A stretch of 10,790 bases of DNA from positions 1 through 10,790 of the forward strand of contig JAPLYJ010000066.1 of NCBI GenBank assembly GCA_026395655.1. The letters are read 5' to 3'. Below the pieces are notes generated by a model. That model searched no databases and was not told where the DNA came from. It was given only the letters and a program-made list of their open reading frames with translations. Positions 1 through 5,940 of this stretch are shown piece after piece. The translations under genes were made by a program, and so were the position numbers. Source of the stretch: Candidatus Parcubacteria bacterium (lineage in GTDB: Bacteria > Patescibacteriota > Minisyncoccia > UBA6257 > JAPLYJ01). Numbering within the stretch: position 1 is the first letter of the stretch; every line of letters begins with the position of its first letter.

Positions 1-1220
1 AAGCTTGTACAACGGCTTAAAGCAACATATGATTGGCCAAAAGCAAAAGTCCCTCTACCAAAATCAACAATAACCTTATCAAATGTTTTCCCCTGCCCTT
101 TATGTATTGTTACCGCCCATGCAAGCTTTATTGGATATTGGGTAAAAGAACCAACGGTTTCTGAATCAATACGTTTTTCTGAAATATTGTAAAAATAACG
201 CACCCTTTGCCATATGTAAGGCACCACAACTTCCTTGCGACCATTTGATAATTCTACAAAGACACTATCATTTCTAATTTTAGTAATCTTACCAACGTCC
301 CCATTAATCCATCTTTTTTTACCATCATTATTTAACATCATGATTTGGGCACCTTCTTTTAATATCAAACTTTCATTTGTTGGTAAATACCCTTTTGAAA
401 AATCTCTTTGAATTGTTCCTTTAAATTCATGAGGTTCTTTTTCAATCTGAGAAAGCCTTTCTACATTTATCGTATCTGCCATATGATTGGTAGAGGTAAG
501 ATGGATGTAAAAATCATTTAAAGATCCGCTAAATGATTGATCTACTTTTTCGTTTATTATTTTTAAATGTTTCTCGTCAGCTATTCCTTTGCGTATGGCA
601 TCAAGAATTTCAATAAATTCTCTGTCCTTTTGCCTGTATATTTTTTTAAGTTCTATCGAGTAAAAAGATAAATCATTGAATAAAGATAGATTATCAAATA
701 CTTTTGCATTAAAAAAATATGGACCCTTGTAATATGTTTCAAAAATTTCTTCTTCGTCAGACGGAACAACAGGTGGTAATTGATATAAATCTCCTACAAA
801 AATCATCTGAATTCCACCAAAAGGCAAATCCTTGTGCGGACCATTTAATCTTAAAAACATATCTACACAATCTAATAGGTCTGCCCTGACCATTGAAACC
901 TCGTCAATAACCAAGGTATCAATATTTTTGTAAATCTTTTTTTTATGCGCTGGTGATTTTCTTATATTATCAACCGTTACCCCAGGAGCAAAACCAAAAA
1001 AAGAATGTATTGTTTGCCCCTTAACATTAACAGCAGCAACGCCGGTAGGTGCAAGCACTACAATATTTTTTTTTGTTGTATCTCTAAAATATTGAAGTAA
1101 AGTAGATTTACCTGTCCCCGCCCTGCCTGTTAGAAAGATATTCTTATTCGTATCCTCCATAAAACGCAAGGCTTTTTTAAAATCATTATTTAATTCTATC
1201 TCTATATTATTTGCGTCCAT
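1..1220 (-). CDS. PIF1-type superfamily 1B DNA helicase (3' end outside window)
   Basis: The reading frame opens with ATG at 1220-1218 (MDANNIEIEL) and runs without a stop off the left edge, giving 406 visible residues; the C-terminus is missing. Visible helicase motifs are Walker A GRAGTGKST (residues 32-40), motif Ia LAPTGVAA (56-63), Walker B with VIDEVSM (104-110), motif III FVGDLYQLPP (141-150), motif IV/QxxR-like KKIYRQ (192-197), motif V TIHKGQGKT (371-379) and motif VI YVALSRCTS (398-406). This set and order are typical of bacterial PIF1/RecD2-like 5'-3' helicases, which use ATP to unwind forks, R-loops or G-quadruplexes. The motif VI end means only accessory C-terminal domains are lost; related proteins often carry extra modules there. 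The gene follows the Nudix gene after 57 bases and may have its own promoter. There is no Shine-Dalgarno sequence before the ATG. The family call is firm; the in vivo role is not known. Confidence 0.93.
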   Translation of the reverse strand, partial: MDANNIEIELNNDFKKALRFMEDTNKNIFLTGRAGTGKSTLLQYFRDTTKKNIVVLAPTGVAAVNVKGQTIHSFFGFAPGVTVDNIRKSPAHKKKIYKNIDTLVIDEVSMVRADLLDCVDMFLRLNGPHKDLPFGGIQMIFVGDLYQLPPVVPSDEEEIFETYYKGPYFFNAKVFDNLSLFNDLSFYSIELKKIYRQKDREFIEILDAIRKGIADEKHLKIINEKVDQSFSGSLNDFYIHLTSTNHMADTINVERLSQIEKEPHEFKGTIQRDFSKGYLPTNESLILKEGAQIMMLNNDGKKRWINGDVGKITKIRNDSVFVELSNGRKEVVVPYIWQRVRYFYNISEKRIDSETVGSFTQYPIKLAWAVTIHKGQGKTFDKVIVDFGRGTFAFGQSYVALSRCTS

Positions 1221-1235
1221 TTTACTTATATTATA
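1220..1235 (-). promoter_or_regulatory. Possible leaderless promoter (-10 TATAAT) for the PIF1-like helicase
   Basis: The minus strand carries a perfect TATAAT at 1235-1230, nine bases before the helicase ATG (1220). With usual spacing the transcript would start at about 1223-1220, leaving a leader of zero to three bases, and no Shine-Dalgarno sequence is present. The -35 position (about 1258-1253, ATTAAT) is a poor match and the surroundings are very AT-rich, so chance is a real alternative. Confidence 0.35.
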
Positions 1236-1277
1236 ATATTTCAGCTATACTAATTAATAATGGCACTTTTAAATAGT

Positions 1278-1730
1278 TTAAACAAATAATGTTTTAATAT
1301 TAGATATAAATTTTTTATACGCATCAAATTCTTGAAGCAATCCTTTGGTGCCTTCAAGTAGCTCAATCTCATTTAAGGTTGTCCATTTATACATACAATG
1401 CTCCTTATTGTCTAAATAAACTTCTCCTGCTACATATTCAGCTAAATATATAACTCCACCAAGAGAATTTTCTTTCCCAGTATCAAATAAAAAACTATGT
1501 ATCGGAGATAAAATTTTGATATCTGTTAAATTTGTTTCTTCTTTTAGTTCTCTAAAAAGAGCTTGCTCTATATTTTCGTTTTCTTCAAGATGCCCTCCAG
1601 GGGATTCCCAACCTACATTCAAATTATTAATATCTTCTTTATTATTTTTCAATATCAAAAAAGTGTTTCCTTTTTTAAGAATTATTTTAACCAAAAAATG
1701 AGTTTTTATTGAATAATAATTATTTTCCAT
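1278..1730 (-). CDS. Nudix hydrolase
   Basis: A 150-residue single-domain protein of normal length for small Nudix (MutT-like) hydrolases, which cleave nucleoside diphosphates linked to another moiety (X), often oxidised or surplus nucleotides. The Nudix box lies at residues 46-68: G46, E52, then RELKEE at 60-65 and L68, with the metal-binding glutamates E61, E64 and E65 present. The usual glycine near the end of the box is asparagine (N67). The preceding WESPGG (41-46) is also typical. Substrate cannot be told from sequence. The ATG at 1730 lies 9 bases after the dus stop with no clear Shine-Dalgarno, so it is probably the last gene of the radC run and translated by coupling. It ends 57 bases before the helicase gene with no convincing terminator between them. 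Confidence 0.9.
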   Translation of the reverse strand: MENNYYSIKTHFLVKIILKKGNTFLILKNNKEDINNLNVGWESPGGHLEENENIEQALFRELKEETNLTDIKILSPIHSFLFDTGKENSLGGVIYLAEYVAGEVYLDNKEHCMYKWTTLNEIELLEGTKGLLQEFDAYKKFISNIKTLFV

Positions 1731-1739
1731 TTAAGAAGC

Positions 1740-2672
1740 TTAAATCATTTTAAGAATTTTTTCCAATGATTTAAGGCTATTAATCAAAACTGCTTTCTGA
1801 CGTAATTCTTGAGCTCCTTCAAAACCCCTAAAATATTTAGCATAATGTTTGCGCATTTCTAGCATAGCTCTTTTTTCTCCTGTATATAAAATATATCTTT
1901 TAGTTTGTTCTTTAATTATTTTAGCTAATTCTTTTTTAGAAACTTTGATATTTTTTTTCTTTTTAATAGCTTTGAAAATCCAAGGGTTACCTAAAGCACC
2001 TCTCCCTATCATAATTCCGGAAAGATTAGTATTTTTTAATTTTTCATATGCTTGTTCCCAGGACACAATATCCCCGTTGCCTATCACAGGAATATTAACA
2101 GCTTTAGCTACTTGATTAATTTTTGACCAATCTGCTTGACCAGTAAAACCTTGTTTTACAGTACGACCATGAATAGTTAAAGCATCTACCTTTAATTTTT
2201 CTAAATCTTTAATAAAATCTAAGGTATCAAATTGAGACCAACCTAAACGTAATTTAACTGATAGTTGACCTGAATATGTTTTTCTTACAGCTTTAACAAT
2301 TTCTAAAGCTCTTTTTTTGTCACGCAGTAAAGCAGACCCGCTTTCATTGCCTGTGATCTTAACAGCGGGACAACCCATATTAATGTCTATACCTGCTGGT
2401 TTTAATTTTTTATCGATAATAGAAACAGCTTCTGACATAATTTTGGGATCATAACCAAAAACTTGAACAATGACAGGTTGTTCTGCTTTTTTAAAAAATA
2501 TGATTTCTTTTGTTTTTTTGAAATTATGACAGATAGCATCTGATGATACCATGGGAGTAAAAACCACATCTGCACCCATTTCTTTGCATATTGATCTAAA
2601 AGGCCAAGTAGAAATATCAGCCATGGGTGCTAAAACAAAAAAAGGTTTTTTAATTTTCTTCCAAGAAAACAT
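1740..2672 (-). CDS. dus: tRNA-dihydrouridine synthase, DusB-like
   Basis: A 310-residue flavoprotein that reduces uridine to dihydrouridine in the tRNA D-loop, using FMN and NAD(P)H. The TIM-barrel signatures are in order: LAPMADIS (14-21) at the FMN site, INMGCP (97-102) with catalytic C101, VKLRLGW (139-145), TIHGRTVKQGFTG (166-178), VIGNGDI (196-202) and MIGRGALGNPWIF (221-233) for the FMN phosphate. The C-terminal helical domain has RKHYAKYF (274-281) followed by GA, close to the RKH signature of DusB/NifR3 proteins; length also fits. It starts two bases after the pseudouridine synthase stop, and no Shine-Dalgarno is visible, so translation is probably coupled. Sitting between another RNA-modification enzyme and radC, it belongs to a housekeeping group. 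The family is certain; the exact position modified (DusB acts at U17 in E. coli) is inferred. Confidence 0.96.
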   Translation of the reverse strand: MFSWKKIKKPFFVLAPMADISTWPFRSICKEMGADVVFTPMVSSDAICHNFKKTKEIIFFKKAEQPVIVQVFGYDPKIMSEAVSIIDKKLKPAGIDINMGCPAVKITGNESGSALLRDKKRALEIVKAVRKTYSGQLSVKLRLGWSQFDTLDFIKDLEKLKVDALTIHGRTVKQGFTGQADWSKINQVAKAVNIPVIGNGDIVSWEQAYEKLKNTNLSGIMIGRGALGNPWIFKAIKKKKNIKVSKKELAKIIKEQTKRYILYTGEKRAMLEMRKHYAKYFRGFEGAQELRQKAVLINSLKSLEKILKMI

Positions 2673-2674
2673 TT

Positions 2675-3388
2675 CTAAATAATATCTGACTTTTTAACAT
2701 TGATATATTTACCAGAAGCAATTTTTAATTCAGATAAAGATAATTTACCTAATTTGATTCTTTTTAAATTCATGACCGTTAAACCAAACATTCCGCACAT
2801 TCTCCTAATCTGTCTATGATACCCAGTGTGTAATATTATATTAAAAGCAACTCTGTCTTCTCTAATTTCAAAATTATATATCTTGTCAGCTTTCATCAAA
2901 ATACCATCAATCAATACGCCTTTTTCAAAATTGTTTTTAATTTTTTCTTGATCAAAAACTTTGTTTTTTTGATTAGCTGCTACAACTTCATATTCTTTCT
3001 TATGTTCGTATTTAGGATGAGTTAACAAATATGTTAATTCTCCGTCATTAGTTAAAACCATTAAACCTTCTGATTCTTTGTCTAAACGACCTACCGGATA
3101 TATTCTTTGACCTTTTGGTAAGAAATCCAATATCTTAGATCTTTTTTCCGGGTCTTCTGTAGTAGATACTACTCCTTTAGGTTTGTAAAAAGCGTAATAT
3201 GACAAGATATTTTCTTTTTTAACTAGTTTTCTATCAAAAAAAACCTTGTCTATATCAGGGTCAATTTTTTGACCTAAAACAGCCTTATGATTATTAACAA
3301 AAATTTGTCCATCTGATATACGATTATCAGCCTCTCTTCTAGAACAAAGTCCTGCTTCAGATATGTATTTGTTTAATCTAATTAACAT
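2675..3388 (-). CDS. rRNA pseudouridine synthase, RsuA/RluB/RluE/RluF family
   Basis: A 237-residue enzyme that isomerises specific rRNA uridines to pseudouridine. An N-terminal S4 RNA-binding domain (about residues 1-50, with RLNKYISEAGLCSRREAD) is followed by the catalytic domain. Visible motifs are YKPKGVVST (68-76), PVGRLDKESEGLMVLTNDG (98-116) with catalytic D103, THPKYEHKKEYEV (about 123-135), and HRQIRRMCGMFG (about 191-202), the family's RNA-contacting motif. The RQIRRMC form resembles RluF, but paralogues are hard to separate by eye, so no symbol is given. It starts 3 bases after radC stops and ends 2 bases before dus. Complete at both ends and in the family's normal size range. Confidence 0.95.
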   Translation of the reverse strand: MLIRLNKYISEAGLCSRREADNRISDGQIFVNNHKAVLGQKIDPDIDKVFFDRKLVKKENILSYYAFYKPKGVVSTTEDPEKRSKILDFLPKGQRIYPVGRLDKESEGLMVLTNDGELTYLLTHPKYEHKKEYEVVAANQKNKVFDQEKIKNNFEKGVLIDGILMKADKIYNFEIREDRVAFNIILHTGYHRQIRRMCGMFGLTVMNLKRIKLGKLSLSELKIASGKYINVKKSDII

Positions 3389-3391
3389 GTT

Positions 3392-4060
3392 TTAATTTAA
3401 AATTTTGTGTTCCTTAAAGCTATAATATTTATCTTTACAAACAATGATATGATCAATTATTAAGATACCTAACATTTTACCTACTTCTTTTAATTTTTCT
3501 GTTATTGAGATATCAGCGGAAGAAGGATCTGGTACCCCAGAAGGATGATTGTGAGACAAAATAATTTGAGATGATAGATATCTGATGGCTGGTTCAAACA
3601 CTTCTCTGGGATGAATTAAGTTAGCATCTACCGTACCTACAGAAATTATTTCTTTTTTAATTTCTTGATGACGACTATCTAAGCAAAAAACTACAAAATA
3701 TTCTTTTCGAGATGATCTAATATCTTCCAAACGCTCAAACACATCTTTAGCTGATATGATTAAACGGATTTTCTTATTCAATATTATCCTTTTAGATAAT
3801 TCAAAGCTAGCAATGATTCTACAACTTTTGATAGCACCTAAATTAGGTACGCTTTGGTAAAGATCATGATAGTTAACTTCAGATATATTTATATCAGAAA
3901 ACTTAGATAGAAGTCTTTGAGCAACAGATAAAGCATTTAATTCTTTGCTCCCTGACCCAATTAATATAGCTAACAATTCTTTTTCAGATAGTTTTTCCGG
4001 ACCATATCTAATTAATTTTTCTACAGGCCTATCTAATCTAGGTAAATCTTTAATTTTCAT
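3392..4060 (-). CDS. radC: RadC family protein (UPF0758, JAB/MPN domain)
   Basis: A 222-residue protein of the normal RadC length. The N-terminal part (about residues 1-95) has the helical UPF0758 region with LSEKELLAILIGSGS (24-38) and VPNLGAIKS (71-79), a helix-hairpin-helix-like segment. The C-terminal JAB/JAMM metalloprotease-like domain carries the full metal motif HNHPSGVPDPSSAD (170-183), with H170, H172 and D183 as zinc ligands. The name comes from an E. coli allele later traced to recG; the true function remains unsettled, and links to DNA metabolism are from family context only. It is first in the run radC - pseudouridine synthase - dus - Nudix. AGGGGA ends about ten bases before the ATG and is a plausible Shine-Dalgarno, one of the better ones in this window. 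Confidence 0.95.
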   Translation of the reverse strand: MKIKDLPRLDRPVEKLIRYGPEKLSEKELLAILIGSGSKELNALSVAQRLLSKFSDINISEVNYHDLYQSVPNLGAIKSCRIIASFELSKRIILNKKIRLIISAKDVFERLEDIRSSRKEYFVVFCLDSRHQEIKKEIISVGTVDANLIHPREVFEPAIRYLSSQIILSHNHPSGVPDPSSADISITEKLKEVGKMLGILIIDHIIVCKDKYYSFKEHKILN

Positions 4061-4096
4061 GTTTTAAGATTCCCCTGCTGCCAAACCAATATATCA
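4061..4096 (-). promoter_or_regulatory. Extended -10 promoter and ribosome binding site for the radC run
   Basis: On the minus strand TGATATATT at 4096-4088 is an extended -10 element. It lies just after the terminator ending at about 4111, where a fresh start for radC is needed. Transcription would begin near 4081, giving a leader of about 20 bases that includes AGGGGA, ten bases before the radC ATG. The -35 position falls in the terminator's T-run and is a poor match. Confidence 0.45.
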
Positions 4097-4107
4097 TATT
4101 AAGGAGA

Positions 4108-4139
4108 AAGAAAAAAGCCCTTGCTATGCAAAGGCTTTT
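4108..4139 (-). terminator. Intrinsic terminator ending the structured RNA
   Basis: Read on the minus strand, AAAAGCCTTTGC (4139-4128), a three-base ATA loop and GCAAGGGCTTTT (4124-4113) form a 12-pair stem with one G-U pair. The stem runs straight into a tract of six T (4116-4111). This is a textbook Rho-independent terminator. It separates the RNA, and any read-through from the glycosyltransferase gene, from radC. Confidence 0.88.
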
Positions 4140-4331
4140 AGACAGGGGAGAGGGAAATAGAAAAAGAAATTGCGATATATCGAATCGTTGACGTAGAGCA
4201 AAAGTTGCTCCTACTAGGTCTCCATGGACCAGACCGTCAACAAGTTGACATAAGGAAAATGTTCTCTTTCCCCCTCTCCTCAGTTTTATGTAAACGTGGC
4301 TCACGCGGCGCCACGTAACATAGAATGAACT
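4111..4331 (-). ncRNA. Candidate structured non-coding RNA, about 220 nt, family unknown
   Basis: This stretch lies between a strong promoter and an intrinsic terminator, is richer in G+C than the genes around it, and has dense self-complementarity. In transcript order I see: (1) a 5' hairpin, 4322-4287, with stems TATGT/ACATA and ACGTGGC/GCCACGT; (2) a long closing helix pairing 4280-4267 with 4157-4144 (14 positions: 12 Watson-Crick pairs, one G-U, one A-C mismatch), extended by AGAA/TTCT; (3) a junction closed by GTTGACG (4241-4235 region) with CGTCAAC (4193-4187), holding hairpins 4235-4217 (GGTCT/AGACC) and 4214-4193 (AGCAA/TTGCT plus GTAG/CTAC). I do not see the conserved RNase P segment GAGGAAAGTCC, the SRP GGAA-loop segment, or a tmRNA tag with tRNA-like end. 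A divergent 6S RNA is not excluded. It could also act as a leader of the radC run, but the terminator and separate radC promoter favour a free RNA. An 84-codon open frame inside it (4304-4050) looks spurious. Confidence 0.72.
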
Positions 4332-4337
4332 AACTAC

Positions 4338-4365
4338 ATAGTAGCATGTAAAAATAATTTGTCAA
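4338..4365 (-). promoter_or_regulatory. Near-consensus promoter of the structured RNA
   Basis: The minus strand has a perfect -35 box TTGACA (4365-4360), a 16-base spacer, and TACTAT (4343-4338) as -10, preceded by TGC to make an extended -10. Predicted transcription start is near 4331. It is the strongest promoter in the window and lies just 11 bases past the glycosyltransferase stop codon, facing into the structured RNA. High output is therefore expected. Confidence 0.8.
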
Positions 4366-4376
4366 GTAAAATTTGG

Positions 4377-5492
4377 TTATCCCCACTTTTTCAGAATCTC
4401 TGTCACAATATCATTACTAGCATTGGGTTTTGATATCTTTTTAGCTTTTAGAGACATTTTTAATAATTCTTTTTTGTTTTTAATAAGATTTTCTGTTTTA
4501 TAAATTAAAGCATCTAAATTATATGCTTTTTGTGCTACTCCATGTTCTAAGAGATAATCAGCGTTAGCTTCTTCTTGACCAGGAATAGGTTTAATCAATA
4601 ACATGGGTAAAGCCATGGCTAAACTCTCTGAAACCGTAATGCCACCAGGCTTAGTAATTAATAAATCACTTACAGCCATGAGCTCTTCCATATTATTTAC
4701 AAAACCAAAAACTTTTTTTAATCTTGATTCTTTTTGTTTTAATTTATTTAATTTTAAAAATTGTTTTTGATTATGACCACAGATCACTATCATCTGAAAG
4801 GGTTTTTTAATATCAGATAATTTCTTAATGATTTCAGAAACTGGTGAAATACCAAAACTACCCGCAGAAATTAGTAAAGTAAGTTTGTCATTATTCAAAC
4901 CATATTTGCGTTTTAAAGCTTCTCTGTCTAAAGGTTTATTAAATTGCAAACCAATGGGAATGCCTGAGATTAATATCTGATTTTCTAGTATACCCTTATA
5001 GATTAAATTCTTTTTCATTTCTTCGTGAGCTACGCAACACAAATCCATGTCTTTAATTAACCAAGCAGGATGATGTTCATAGTCAGTAATGATTAAAACG
5101 ATTTTATAGTTTTTGTTAGCTTGTTTACGGTAATATACTAAAATATCTGCTGGAATAAAATGAGTACAAACTATTATATCTGGTTTAAAATTTTCTACCA
5201 TTTCTAGAAAAGACTTAAGATATAAACTATCAATAAGAAATTTCGGCTTAATAAATTCCTTTAAAAGTTCGTAATTTTCGTAAAAATATCCATATATTTG
5301 TGGAGAATTTTTAGCTACATCAACAGACATTTCCCCATAGAAATATTTTACAAATGTTTTCGCGTATTCTAATAATTCTACGTTTTTAACAACGCAGTTT
5401 TTATTGTTCTTAAAAGCTTCTTCTAAAGCATCGGCTGCTTTCACATGTCCAGCACCTGCTTTTACTGAAACAATTAAAATTCTTTTAGACAT
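4377..5492 (-). CDS. GT28 diacylglycerol glycosyltransferase (MGDG synthase/UgtP-like)
   Basis: A 371-residue protein with a two-domain GT-B fold, of the kind that transfers glucose or galactose from a UDP-sugar to diacylglycerol at the inner membrane face. Motifs: ILIVSVKAGAGH (5-16) with the GxGH acceptor-side loop; ITDYEHHPAW (135-144), typical of MGDG synthases; LISAGSFG (207-214) opening the nucleotide-binding domain; FGFVNNMEELM (262-272); KPGGITVSES (281-290); PGQEEAN (304-310). MurG shares the fold but lacks the ITDYxxH and PGQE features. I chose the ATG at 5492 (MSKRILIV) because the family begins just before the first beta-strand. An upstream in-frame ATG at 5531 would add 13 residues and overlap the cytosine deaminase gene. 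Eleven bases separate the two genes. A TATAAT sits just before the ATG. Likely role: membrane glycolipid synthesis. Confidence 0.85.
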   Translation of the reverse strand: MSKRILIVSVKAGAGHVKAADALEEAFKNNKNCVVKNVELLEYAKTFVKYFYGEMSVDVAKNSPQIYGYFYENYELLKEFIKPKFLIDSLYLKSFLEMVENFKPDIIVCTHFIPADILVYYRKQANKNYKIVLIITDYEHHPAWLIKDMDLCCVAHEEMKKNLIYKGILENQILISGIPIGLQFNKPLDREALKRKYGLNNDKLTLLISAGSFGISPVSEIIKKLSDIKKPFQMIVICGHNQKQFLKLNKLKQKESRLKKVFGFVNNMEELMAVSDLLITKPGGITVSESLAMALPMLLIKPIPGQEEANADYLLEHGVAQKAYNLDALIYKTENLIKNKKELLKMSLKAKKISKPNASNDIVTEILKKWG

Positions 5493-5495
5493 TTT

Positions 5496-5531
5496 AAAAA
5501 ATATTATAAATCTCCGATATCTTCTTTCCAA
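5496..5531 (-). promoter_or_regulatory. Possible internal promoter for the glycosyltransferase gene
   Basis: On the minus strand TTGGAA (5531-5526), a 17-base spacer and a perfect TATAAT (5508-5503) lie in the end of the cytosine deaminase gene. The predicted start near 5496 leaves a leader of about four bases before the ATG at 5492, so the mRNA would be nearly leaderless. The -35 matches four of six bases. AT-richness makes this tentative. Confidence 0.4.
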
Positions 5532-5938
5532 AGTTCGGGTTTCTCCAAAATGAACTTTTTCATGAGATTTTTACATTCATCAAGATTTAAATCTATCACT
5601 TCTATGCCTTTTGAAATCATAAAATCTTTAGCTCCCTTAAAAGTTTCTGATTCTCCTACAATTACTTTTTTAATATTAAATTGTACTATGGCTCCGGCAC
5701 AAAGATAACAAGGCATCAAGGTAGAATACAAAATTGTATCTTTGTAGCTTCCTATGCGTCCAGCATTTTCTAAACAAGATATTTCTGCATGTAAAATAGG
5801 GTTACCTTTTTGTACCCGTAGATTGTGTCCCCTACCTATTATTTGATTGTCTTTCACTAAAACAGAACCTATGGGTATGCCTCCTTCTGATAAACCTTTT
5901 AAAGCTTCCGAAAAAGCTTCTTGCATAAATTGATCCAT
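5504..5938 (-). CDS. Cytosine deaminase, yeast Fcy1 type
   Basis: A 144-residue zinc enzyme of the CDA fold. Catalytic signatures are HAE at 50-52 (H50 zinc ligand, E52 proton shuttle) and PCYLC at 76-80 (C77 and C80 zinc ligands). From memory of yeast Fcy1, several stretches match closely: GGIPIG (19-24), GRGHN (35-39), QKG (43-45), AEISCLENAGR (51-61), YKDTILYSTL (65-74), VVGE-like VIVGE (92-96) and the C-terminal PELW-x-EDIGD (134-143). Fcy1 residues that close over the base have counterparts in F100, W137 and D140. This argues for deamination of free cytosine to uracil rather than the tRNA editing of TadA or dCMP deamination. The start is two bases after the preceding stop. In a scavenging cell it would feed uracil into pyrimidine salvage. 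Family firm; substrate likely but untested. Confidence 0.85.
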   Translation of the reverse strand: MDQFMQEAFSEALKGLSEGGIPIGSVLVKDNQIIGRGHNLRVQKGNPILHAEISCLENAGRIGSYKDTILYSTLMPCYLCAGAIVQFNIKKVIVGESETFKGAKDFMISKGIEVIDLNLDECKNLMKKFILEKPELWKEDIGDL

Positions 5939-5940
5939 AT

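Noticed and set aside
1221..1277. A terminator between the Nudix and helicase genes
   Set aside because: The 57 bases are AT-rich but show no G+C-containing stem followed by a T-run in the minus-strand direction.
4050..4304. An 84-codon open frame on the minus strand overlapping radC
   Set aside because: It lies inside the promoter-to-terminator RNA unit, runs through the terminator hairpin and its T-run, overlaps the radC start, and its translation (RRGGKRTFSLCQ...) has no domain-like composition.
5504..5938. Reading this deaminase as TadA (tRNA adenosine deaminase)
   Set aside because: The GGIPIG start, GRGHN, LENAGR and the C-terminal W-x-EDIGD match the Fcy1 cytosine deaminase pattern rather than TadA.
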